From contig CP070651.1 of NCBI GenBank assembly GCA_020354625.1, positions 1,623,519-1,687,518 of the forward strand: a stretch of DNA of 64,000 nucleotides, given 5' to 3'. A program made the position numbers and the translations under genes. The notes under the pieces were generated by a model. It was given only the letters and a program-made list of their open reading frames with translations, ran no database searches and had not been told where the DNA came from. Numbering within the stretch: position 1 is the stretch's first letter; every line of letters begins with the position of its first letter. Below are positions 43,345 through 50,594 of this stretch, in pieces. Source of the stretch: Trueperaceae bacterium (GTDB lineage Bacteria > Deinococcota > Deinococci > Deinococcales > Trueperaceae).

Positions 43345-43740
43345 GTATCGTACCCGGCGACACGTGTTGTCTATTGGTCGACGGGCTGTTGACGCGTCAC
43401 GGTAGATCATTTACGCCATGAATCATGGTCGAAGCGGAATGTCTAGATGGATTCCGGGTAAACGGTTTTGCACCCTTTGCGCTGACCGGGAATAGCACCG
43501 ATATGCCGGAGGATATCGAGGTTTTTGAGATCGGTGCGAAATCGGAACTGTCTGCATCCACTTTGTGAGACTGAACTGCCTCAGGTATCGGTTGCGGCAA
43601 GTTAAACTTCGAACAATTCGCCTCTGGTTTCCTTGTTAGGCTTGATTGACAGAGGGAGCTTGAGGGAATTGGGAGATTGGGATGTCTGAAGCTGTACGCG
43701 TCTTGCTGATCTGTTTTCCCCTTTGCCGCGAGGCGAGGTT
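43345..43740. other. 396-base intergenic gap, one possible small ORF
   Basis: No convincing promoter, terminator, repeat or RNA gene is visible. A short plus-strand ORF at 43425-43568 is listed separately. Confidence 0.5.
43425..43568 (+). CDS. Possible 47-residue small protein or gene remnant
   Basis: An ATG-initiated frame with codon use like its neighbours (GAG GAT ATC GAG GTT), ending LSASTL. Its acidic middle part includes TDMPEDIEVFEIGAKSEL. There is no clear ribosome site and I recognise no family. It could be a small orphan protein or the remnant of a longer gene. Confidence 0.25.
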   Translation: MVEAECLDGFRVNGFAPFALTGNSTDMPEDIEVFEIGAKSELSASTL

Positions 43741-44316
43741 GTGAAAGTCTACTTCATTCGTCACGGTGAGACCGACTGGGAATTGGTTCAGTCACGTGGC
43801 ATCCGTGGGTGGGCGACTTCGTTTGCACCGCTGACGCCGCTCGGCCGTCTGCAAATCGATACGATCGCGCGTGACTTTCGGCTTCAGGATTGCGAAGCGA
43901 TCTTGTGTAGTAGCTACGCCAGGGCGCTCGAGTCGGCTGCGCTTTTGAGCCGTGCCCTCAACAAACCACTCTACGTGGAGTACGACCTTCACGAGTGGCT
44001 GCCACAGAAGAACTCGCTCGCCGACATCGATCAGAAGCTCCTTTCAGAAGCCAACGAGACGCTGCGTGGGAGGCATCTGCGGGCCGACGAGTCCGTCACG
44101 ATGCCCTGGGAGAGCCTCGATGAGGTCCGGGAACGCGTGCTCGAGGTGCTTAGCCGTTACCAAGAGTTTAACGACGTCATCGTAGTGACCCATGCGGTGG
44201 TGATTAGCAGTCTGATCGGTATGGACCGTCTCGTGGAATATGCTGAGATCGTCCCCTGTGAAATCGATCCGATGTCGAGCACTCAAAAGGCGTCCGTGAA
44301 GACTTGTGTAATGTAG
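43741..44316 (+). CDS. Histidine phosphatase family protein (phosphoglycerate mutase-like)
   Basis: 191 residues from GTG 43741, chosen because the protein then begins VKVYFIRHGETDW, the standard N-terminus of the family with the phosphorylated His in RHGET. The second catalytic His is in VIVVTHAVVISSLIG near 155, an Arg in SSYARALESAALL near 60-72, and DLHEWLPQ near 87-94 supplies the acid/base region. It removes a phosphate from a small phosphorylated metabolite in the cytosol. It stands alone, 396 bases after the aminotransferase gene. GAGGCGAGG lies just upstream, closer to the start than is usual. Confidence 0.88.
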   Translation: MKVYFIRHGETDWELVQSRGIRGWATSFAPLTPLGRLQIDTIARDFRLQDCEAILCSSYARALESAALLSRALNKPLYVEYDLHEWLPQKNSLADIDQKLLSEANETLRGRHLRADESVTMPWESLDEVRERVLEVLSRYQEFNDVIVVTHAVVISSLIGMDRLVEYAEIVPCEIDPMSSTQKASVKTCVM

Positions 44317-44416
44317 AAGCTTGTGCGGTGGTTGTCGGCGGTCCCCTGTCTATTTTTCAATAGGTCGTCATGTTACACGCTGAGTTTCAACGTAAGAGCA
44401 ACAGATCGCTAGCGTT

Positions 44417-44431
44417 TATACTAACCAGGAG
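44417..44431 (+). promoter_or_regulatory. -10 element directly in front of a start codon
   Basis: TATACT at 44417-44422 stands 9 bases before the ATG at 44432, so the transcript would begin at or very near the start codon. An AGGAG directly abuts the ATG, too close to act as a ribosome site. No clear -35 is seen. This fits leaderless transcription, which is common in Deinococcota. Confidence 0.5.
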
Positions 44432-45034
44432 ATGTTTCCGCACCCCCTCGTGCTCGAAGGACGGCTCATCAGGCTCGAGCCGCTCGAAGAGAGCCATATC
44501 GCACCCCTGATGGAGATTGCATTGGCGACGCCGAAAGAGTGGCGCTATACCTCAACTCCGTTGACCAGCGAGCAGCGTGACAGTTACTTTGCGGCGGCCT
44601 TTGAAGAGCGTGATCAGGGTCGGGGTTACCCGTTTGTGGTGCTGTCGCAAGACGATGGTCGCGTCGTTGGTACGACCCGTTTTGCCGACGTCGTCTGGCG
44701 GCACCAGCGCGGCGAAGTGGGTTTTACTTGGTTTCGCCCTGCGGCGTTCGGTACAGGCATCAACGTGGAGTGTAAGTACTTGATGCTACGCTACGCGTTC
44801 GAAGAACTCGACTTCAACCGTATACACCTCTACACCGATACGCGCAACCGGCACTCTCAGCACGCGATTCAGGCGTTAGGGGCAAAGCGAGAAGGGGTGC
44901 TCAGGCGGCACATGATTTTGGGTGACGGGTTTGTTCGAGATACCGTGGTATTTGCTATCACGGACCGGGAATGGCCCGCATCGCGGGATCTCTTGCTGGC
45001 ACGGCTCACCAAGCGCGGACTTGCTCCACCGTGA
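44432..45034 (+). CDS. GNAT acetyltransferase, RimJ/RimL type
   Basis: 200 residues. N-terminus PLVLEGRLIRLEPLEESHIAPL is typical of RimL-like GNATs. Other features are VGTTRFADVVWRHQRGEVGFTWF near 77-100, where beta-4 pairs, and FEELDFNRIHLYTDTRNRHSQHAIQALGAKREGVLR near 124-160. Acetyl-CoA-dependent N-acetylation of a protein terminus or small amine in the cytosol; target unknown. The start is preceded by a -10 box rather than a well-spaced ribosome site, suggesting a leaderless mRNA. It converges with the Crp/Fnr gene. Confidence 0.9.
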   Translation: MFPHPLVLEGRLIRLEPLEESHIAPLMEIALATPKEWRYTSTPLTSEQRDSYFAAAFEERDQGRGYPFVVLSQDDGRVVGTTRFADVVWRHQRGEVGFTWFRPAAFGTGINVECKYLMLRYAFEELDFNRIHLYTDTRNRHSQHAIQALGAKREGVLRRHMILGDGFVRDTVVFAITDREWPASRDLLLARLTKRGLAPP

Positions 45035-45070
45035 GATAAAACCGGAGCGTGTCGCCACGAGTTGCGAACT

Positions 45071-45781
45071 TCAGCGGATTTCGTGAAGGATCTCTTCCAG
45101 GCCCTGTGGGTCTAGGATGATGATCTCTTTCGGGCGCGTGTCGATGACCCCTTCGGTCTCCAACGCCTTTAACGCCCTCGTCACCGTTTCTCGGCTCGTA
45201 CCGGCAAGGCTTGCGAGTTCCTGGTGGGTGAGACGTACATAGGCTTGATCATCATCGTTGAACTCGATGACGCCGTTTTGGAAGAGGCGTAAGAGTACGT
45301 ATGCTACCCGTCCTTGTGCATCTTTATAGGAGAGAATCTGTGCTTCATCGTCCATCCCTTTCAGACGGCTTACCAAGGTGGTGGTGACATTGAGGCTGAT
45401 GGTCGGATACTGTTCCAAAAGCTGTTTGAAGTCGTCCTCGAACAAGAGATAGACCGTCACCTGTTTGAGGGCTAGAGCAGAAGCGGTTCGCGCCGGCTCA
45501 CCGAGCAGGGCCATCTCTCCGAAAAACTCAGGTGGCTGCAAAATAGCCAAGGTTTTCTCGTGCCCTCCCAGATCGACTTTGGAGAGTTTGACGAGGCCTT
45601 CGGCGATGATGTAGAGTGCTTCGCCAACATCGCCCTCTTGAAAGATCACGCTGTTCGCTTCGAACGTACGGCGCTGTACCGCTGCAGCCGCGATCTCGAG
45701 CGCACGTTCGGGTGCGCGGTGAAATAGTGGGACTTGCTTGAGCGTTCTCCTGACTTCCGTTATCGTCAAGGTCGGTGCCAT
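45071..45781 (-). CDS. Crp/Fnr-family transcription regulator
   Basis: 236 residues. The cyclic-nucleotide-binding beta-roll shows EGDVGEALYIIAEGLVKLSKV near 48-68 and the phosphate cassette FFGEMALLGEPARTASALA near 86-104, whose Gly-Glu and Arg-Thr are the residues that contact cAMP in CRP. A long dimerisation helix follows (FLKQLLEQ...SRLKGMDDEAQ region), then the C-terminal HTH with LTHQELASLAGTSRETVTRALKALETEGVI near 185-215. It probably responds to cAMP, which is inference. It is divergent from the LolD-like ATPase gene with 68 bases between the likely starts. Confidence 0.92.
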   Translation of the reverse strand: MAPTLTITEVRRTLKQVPLFHRAPERALEIAAAAVQRRTFEANSVIFQEGDVGEALYIIAEGLVKLSKVDLGGHEKTLAILQPPEFFGEMALLGEPARTASALALKQVTVYLLFEDDFKQLLEQYPTISLNVTTTLVSRLKGMDDEAQILSYKDAQGRVAYVLLRLFQNGVIEFNDDDQAYVRLTHQELASLAGTSRETVTRALKALETEGVIDTRPKEIIILDPQGLEEILHEIR

Positions 45782-45837
45782 GCTAGTCGCTGTTACCCGG
45801 TTGTTGGAATCGCTGTGAGATCGTCATGGTGTTACCG

Positions 45838-45849
45838 TACTATAGTGCC
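45838..45849 (+). promoter_or_regulatory. -10 element directly in front of the LolD-like ATPase start
   Basis: TACTAT at 45838-45843 is followed by AGTGCC and then ATG at 45850. The 6-base distance places the transcription start at the start codon. This layout is typical of leaderless genes in Deinococcus-Thermus. Confidence 0.5.
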
Positions 45850-46518
45850 ATGCGCCCCCTTATCTGCTGTAAGGATCTTCACCGTACCTACGAGTCGACG
45901 CCACCACTTCAGGTGTTAAAGGGGGTGGACTTTACGGTCGGACGTGGCGAGATCGCTGTCATCTTGGGTCCGTCTGGTACTGGGAAGAGTACCCTTATGC
46001 ACCTACTGGCTGGACTCGATACACCTGATCACGGCGAGATCTGGTGGGAGTCTTTGCCGGTTCACACCTACCGCCCACAAAAACTTGCCCGGCTCCGCTC
46101 CAAGCACGTCGGTTTGGTGTTTCAACAGCACTATTTGCTCGAAGACCTCACTGTACTCGAGAACGCCACCCTGCCGGGGCGTCTGACGGGCGAACTAGAA
46201 ATTCAACGTGGCGAGGTGTTGCTCGAGGCCGTTGGGCTTTCGCAACGGAGCTCGGCCTACCCGAAGACGCTCTCTGGAGGAGAAAAGCAGCGCCTGGCTG
46301 TGGCGCGAGCTCTTTACCACCGCCCACCTGTGGTGTTGGCCGATGAACCGACAGGGAGCCTCGATCGGGGAAACGCCCGGGTGGTGTATCAACTCTTGGT
46401 CGATCTTTGCCGTGAAGACGACACCAGCGTCGTGATGGTAACGCACGACGAGGCGTTGGTCGACGAGGTGGATCGTAAATTCAACCTAATCGATGGAGTT
46501 CTCGTGCCGCTGGATTAA
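45850..46518 (+). CDS. ABC transporter ATP-binding protein, LolD/MacB type
   Basis: 222 residues from ATG 45850, directly behind a -10 box; an in-frame ATG 24 bases earlier would lie upstream of that -10 and is rejected. Motifs: Walker A GPSGTGKST near 36-44, the LolD/MacB-type LAGLDTPDHGEIWW, Q-loop FQQHYLLEDLTVLENA, signature LSGGEKQRLAVARAL, Walker B VVLADEPTGSLD and VMVTHDEALVDEVD. This group works with FtsX-fold permeases in lipoprotein release or export. No such permease is adjacent: the next gene encodes a peptide-type binding protein. It is therefore an orphan ATPase whose partner is elsewhere. Confidence 0.9.
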   Translation: MRPLICCKDLHRTYESTPPLQVLKGVDFTVGRGEIAVILGPSGTGKSTLMHLLAGLDTPDHGEIWWESLPVHTYRPQKLARLRSKHVGLVFQQHYLLEDLTVLENATLPGRLTGELEIQRGEVLLEAVGLSQRSSAYPKTLSGGEKQRLAVARALYHRPPVVLADEPTGSLDRGNARVVYQLLVDLCREDDTSVVMVTHDEALVDEVDRKFNLIDGVLVPLD

Positions 46519-46769
46519 GGCTCTTGCCAGATAGATTTTGTGTCCGGGCGAGGCGCACCGGTAGAGGACCGTACTCTTGATCACTCGCTCCCTCTTTTAG
46601 CTGCTCCGGCGCCTTTTACAGATCCTTTGAGACATGTTGGTGACGGCCCATCGCTCCTTCAAACGAGTGTGTTAGTATTCGGAACGTAGCACTCAGGTGG
46701 CTGCACCTTCCCGCGATCAAGAAAGTAAGCGATGGTTATGCCGCTTGTACATTGTCCTATGGAGGTTTT

Positions 46770-48350
46770 ATGAACAGGTTCAGTCTACTTGTAGGACTTT
46801 TCTTGTTGCTGGCTGCAGGAGCGGTCAGCGCTCAAAGCACGCTCGTCTTCGGCCAGAGTGGTTTGCCAGTCAGCTTGGACTCCGCTGATGCCCAGGACGG
46901 CAACTCTTTGCTTGTAGCCCGGCAGATCACCGAGCGATTGGTCGATATGGCGCCGGGTAGTTCCGATCTGGTCGCTGGCCTTGCGACTTCTTGGTCGGCG
47001 AGCAAAGATTCTACGGTTTGGACGTTCTCGTTACGCGCAGGTGTGAACTTTCACGACGGTACCCCTTTCAACGCCGAGGCCGTCAAGTTCAATTTCGATC
47101 GCTGGAACGATCCGAGCCATCCCTACCACTTGCGTGAAGAGGGCAAGAATTACGTTCCGTGGTCGGACTTTGTGTTCGGCGGCTTTCTGAATGAAGGGAG
47201 CCCACTTCTAGAAGTCCGGGTGGTCGATGACCTCACGGTTGAGTTCCATATGGACAAGCCGCTGGGGCTCTTCCCCAACATGTTGGCAGCTATTTACTTT
47301 CAGATCGACAGCCCTGCTGCGGTGATGGCGGCCGGTGCCGACTACGGTACGCCTGGTGTCGGCAGCGTCGGTACCGGACCGTTCAAGTTCGTTGAGTGGC
47401 GGGAAGGAGAACTCGTTTCGCTGGAGCGCAACGACGACTACTGGGGTGAGGTCGCGGCGTCCGAACGCCTGGTCATCCGCGGTATCCAGGATCCGACCGC
47501 TCGCTTGGCAGAGTTGCGGGCCGGCGCTATCGATATCGCCATCCAACTGGCTCCAGGTGATCTTCCCATTGTGGAGGGCGATCCGAATCTCGAGACGGCA
47601 CTGCCCGACTCGGAGTTGAATGTCGGTTACTTGTCTTTCCACCAGGGGAACCCACCTTTCGATAACCCGCTCGTGCGTGAAGCGGTTGCGTACGCCATCG
47701 ACCGCGAGTTGATCATCGATGCTTTCTACGAGGGTCTCGGTACCGTAGCCCAGGACTTCTTGCCACCGCAGATGTGGGGCCATTCCGAGAGTGCCGTTGC
47801 CAGACCCTATAACCCAGAGCGGGCCAAGGTTCTTTTACGCGAGGCAGGGTTCGCTGACGGTTTCGATACCGAACTCTGGTTCATGCCGGTCAGCCGCCCC
47901 TACTTCCCCTCGCCAGAGCCGATCGCGACAGCCATGGCCACCTTCCTGGCCGATGTGGGTATCAACGCGGAACTCAAGACGATCGATTGGGCTACCTACT
48001 TGCAGCAGTACCGCCAAGGTGCGTTCCCGATGTATATGCTCGGTTGGAACGCTGACTACGCTGATCCTGACAACTTTCTCTTTACGTTCTTCGGGCCGAG
48101 CGCCGTCGACACCCAAGGCTGGGACGATCCTCAGACCCGTGAACTTCTCGGGTTTGCCCGAGAGGCGAGCGATCCCGTCGACCGACAGGAGCTGTACGCC
48201 AAGGTACAGACGCGGGTAACAGAGCACGTTCCCCGGGTTCCTATCGCTCATAACAGGTCGTTGACAGCGATCCGTACGAACGTGGAGGGTGTGATCCCTA
48301 GCCCCGTAAGCCCGAGCGAGATTCCCTTACACCTCGTTTCCAAGCAGTAG
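46770..48350 (+). CDS. Peptide-type ABC transporter, substrate-binding protein (importer 3)
   Basis: 526 residues from ATG 46770, with GGAGG 4 bases upstream and a Sec signal peptide MNRFSLLVGLFLLLAAGAVS ending before AQST. An upstream in-frame start would spoil the signal peptide. Family 5 features are STLVFGQSGLPVSLDSADAQDG, VNFHDGTPFNAEAVKFNFDRW near 95-115, GTGPFKFVEWREGELV near 200-215, VREAVAYAIDRELIIDAFYEG near 310-330 and the C-terminal VPRVPIAHNRSLTA. A perfect 10-bp hairpin follows, then the permease genes. Confidence 0.93.
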   Translation: MNRFSLLVGLFLLLAAGAVSAQSTLVFGQSGLPVSLDSADAQDGNSLLVARQITERLVDMAPGSSDLVAGLATSWSASKDSTVWTFSLRAGVNFHDGTPFNAEAVKFNFDRWNDPSHPYHLREEGKNYVPWSDFVFGGFLNEGSPLLEVRVVDDLTVEFHMDKPLGLFPNMLAAIYFQIDSPAAVMAAGADYGTPGVGSVGTGPFKFVEWREGELVSLERNDDYWGEVAASERLVIRGIQDPTARLAELRAGAIDIAIQLAPGDLPIVEGDPNLETALPDSELNVGYLSFHQGNPPFDNPLVREAVAYAIDRELIIDAFYEGLGTVAQDFLPPQMWGHSESAVARPYNPERAKVLLREAGFADGFDTELWFMPVSRPYFPSPEPIATAMATFLADVGINAELKTIDWATYLQQYRQGAFPMYMLGWNADYADPDNFLFTFFGPSAVDTQGWDDPQTRELLGFAREASDPVDRQELYAKVQTRVTEHVPRVPIAHNRSLTAIRTNVEGVIPSPVSPSEIPLHLVSKQ

Positions 48351-48364
48351 CTTTATCCATCAAT

Positions 48365-48388
48365 CCCGGGGCGCAGATGCGCCCCGGG
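48365..48388 (+). other. Intercistronic hairpin between binding-protein and permease genes
   Basis: CCCGGGGCGC (48365-48374) and GCGCCCCGGG (48379-48388) form a perfect, entirely G-C 10-bp stem with the tetraloop AGAT. No T-run follows. Confidence 0.75.
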
Positions 48389-48554
48389 TGGTCTGCACGA
48401 TGATTCCGTAGCTGTGTGGAGCGGGTAGAAGAGAGAGGGCGGCAGCGGGAAGGCAGCCTAACCTGGGTGCATCGAGTGGTAGCCGAATGAACTCAACGTG
48501 GCAGTCTGTTGAGGCTTGGACCGTGTCTGTTTCTTCATTTCAAGGTGTATCTTC

Positions 48555-49610
48555 GTGACGGCATTCGTGGTCCGGCGTCTCGCGGGGTTGGTGCCGGTCC
48601 TTTTTGGCGTCAGCCTCTTGATATTCTTTATCACCAGGATCATCCCGGGTGACCCTGCCATCGCTATGCTCGGTGAACGTGGTTCGGAACAGACCCTCGA
48701 GCGGCTCCGTGAAGAGTTGGGTCTCAACAGACCCCTCTTTTTCGATGCGACCGGCTTCCGCACGAGTGGTCGGCTGGTGCAGCTATTCGATAGCCAGTAC
48801 TTCGCTTATATGAAGGGTCTTGTTCGAGGTGATCTCGGACGCTCGGTCTTTACGAGAGTCGACGTGAGCGAGAGCCTGCGCAAAAGGTTTCCAGCCACCT
48901 TCGAGCTGACCCTTGTGGCGATGTTTTTCGCGATGGTTCTCGGTATCCCTGCCGGTGTGTGGGCTGCTTTGCGCCGCGGGACGATCGTCGATACGTCGGT
49001 GATGCTTCTCGCACTCTCTGGCGTGTCGTTTCCGGTGTTTTGGTTGGCGATCATGTTGATCTACCTCTTTGCCGTGACGCTCGGGTGGTTACCCCCCTCG
49101 GGTCGACTGGATGTATCTACGCAACTTCAACCGCTGACAGGGCTTTACGTACTCGACGGGGTGCTCAGGGGGCAGTGGGCTGCGAGCTGGGACGCTATCA
49201 AACACCTGATCTTGCCTGGTATCGCGCTCGGCACGATCCCGCTCGCTATCGTGGTTCGTATGACTCGTTCGTCGATGCTCGAGGTTCTCGGCCAAGACTA
49301 CGTCCGCACCGCTCGTGCCAAGGGTTTGGAAGAGCGTTCGGTGGTCAATAAGCACGCGCTTCGCAATGCGCTCCTTCCGGTGGTTACGGTCGTCGGACTC
49401 TCCTTCGGTACGCTCTTGTCGGGTGCGGTCCTGACCGAGACGGTCTTTAGTTGGCCGGGGATCGGCCGCTGGGTGTTCGATGCGATTGCGGCACGGGATT
49501 ACCCTATTATTCAGGGCGGGGTTATATTTGTGGCGCTGATCTTCGTCTTGGTCAACGCACTGGTCGATTTCTCCTACGCATTGATCGACCCGAGGATCCA
49601 ATACGGATGA
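48555..49610 (+). CDS. Peptide-type ABC transporter, permease B (importer 3)
   Basis: 351 residues from GTG 48555 with AAGGTG 7-8 bases upstream; this start gives the standard VTAFVVRRLAGLVPVLFGVSLL N-terminus. RIIPGDPAIAML follows as in other DppB proteins. It carries a slightly longer periplasmic loop (FRTSGRLVQLFDSQYFAYMKG) than the two other B permeases. The EAA loop DYVRTARAKGLEERSVVNKHALRNALLPV is near 245-275, and the C-terminus is LIDPRIQYG. Inner membrane, about six segments. Confidence 0.93.
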   Translation: MTAFVVRRLAGLVPVLFGVSLLIFFITRIIPGDPAIAMLGERGSEQTLERLREELGLNRPLFFDATGFRTSGRLVQLFDSQYFAYMKGLVRGDLGRSVFTRVDVSESLRKRFPATFELTLVAMFFAMVLGIPAGVWAALRRGTIVDTSVMLLALSGVSFPVFWLAIMLIYLFAVTLGWLPPSGRLDVSTQLQPLTGLYVLDGVLRGQWAASWDAIKHLILPGIALGTIPLAIVVRMTRSSMLEVLGQDYVRTARAKGLEERSVVNKHALRNALLPVVTVVGLSFGTLLSGAVLTETVFSWPGIGRWVFDAIAARDYPIIQGGVIFVALIFVLVNALVDFSYALIDPRIQYG

Positions 49611-49713
49611 GGCTTGGGCAAAGCGAGATTTCTGGAACGTTTGGGTGACAGCTGAACCGATACCCGGATCGATAGACATGACGTTGCGGGAGAAGCTGAG
49701 GGTGGAATAGGTT

Positions 49714-50589
49714 GTGAGAGAGGTTCGAACCCACGAGAAAGGGCAATCGCTATTTCAAGATGCGCTGAAGCGCTTCTTTCGCAATCCGACCGGTCTCCTG
49801 GGCCTTGCGATCATCTCTTTTTTCGTGATCGCGTCGCTTCTTGCGCCCATCTTGAGACCGTATGATGCCAGGCGGGACCGTGACCTAAGGGCCAGGCTCA
49901 ATCCACCGAGCGCCGAGCATATCTTCGGTACAGATGAGCTCGGCCGCGATCTCTTTGTGCGCGTGTGGCATGGCGGACGCATCAGCTTGCGTGTGGGTCT
50001 GACGGCCGTCGTACTGGCCTTGGTTGTGGGGACGTTCTTGGGGCTCGTGGCGGGGTTTTTCGGTGGGTGGCTCGATATGTTCGTGACTTGGTTGGTCGAT
50101 ATCCTTCTCGCCTTCCCAGGAATCTTGCTCGCTATCGCCATCGTAGCTACCCTGGGACCGAGCCTGAGAAACGCTCTAATCGCCATCAGTGTGACTCAGA
50201 TTCCTATCTACGTGCGGATAACGAGGGCGGTTACACTGAGCTTGCGCGAGAGCGAGTACGTCCAAGCAGCACATGCTCTCGGTTCTCGCCCGGGCAGAAT
50301 TATCTTCATCCACCTGTTACCAAACGGCCTCGCGCCGCTGATTGTGCAGCTCACACTCTCCATCGGGGTTGCCGTTCTCGATGTGGCTGCTCTCGGTTTC
50401 TTAGGCCTGGGTGCACAGCCCCCGGATCCGGAGTGGGGGGTTATGATTCGCGACGGCTTCCGGCAATTCCTACGGGCGCCGTGGATGTCGATCTTTCCAG
50501 GATTGGCGATCTTTTTCTCGGTGGTAGGATTCAACCTTTTAGGGGACGCGATTCGTGATGTGATCGATCCACGGCTCAAAAACGTTTAG
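49714..50589 (+). CDS. Peptide-type ABC transporter, permease C (importer 3)
   Basis: 291 residues from GTG 49714. DppC family: FFRNPTGLLGLAIISFFVIASLLAPIL near 21-47, HIFGTDELGRDLFVRVWHGGR near 68-88, the EAA loop ESEYVQAAHALGSRPGRIIFIHLLPNGLAP near 173-205 and DAIRDVIDPRLKN at the end. The FAD oxidase gene follows 5 bases later, and no ATPase gene is present. The 103-base gap before it contains no obvious hairpin. Confidence 0.93.
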   Translation: MREVRTHEKGQSLFQDALKRFFRNPTGLLGLAIISFFVIASLLAPILRPYDARRDRDLRARLNPPSAEHIFGTDELGRDLFVRVWHGGRISLRVGLTAVVLALVVGTFLGLVAGFFGGWLDMFVTWLVDILLAFPGILLAIAIVATLGPSLRNALIAISVTQIPIYVRITRAVTLSLRESEYVQAAHALGSRPGRIIFIHLLPNGLAPLIVQLTLSIGVAVLDVAALGFLGLGAQPPDPEWGVMIRDGFRQFLRAPWMSIFPGLAIFFSVVGFNLLGDAIRDVIDPRLKNV

Positions 50590-50594
50590 GAAGG

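Noticed and set aside
43397-43600. Minus-strand 67-codon ORF in the gap before the histidine phosphatase
   Set aside because: Low-complexity Ser/Pro-rich translation with no ribosome site; the overlapping plus-strand frame has more gene-like codons.
45814-45830. TGTGA half-site of a CRP-like operator between the divergent Crp/Fnr and ATPase genes
   Set aside because: The second half (TCACA) is missing and spacing does not fit; one pentamer is not evidence.
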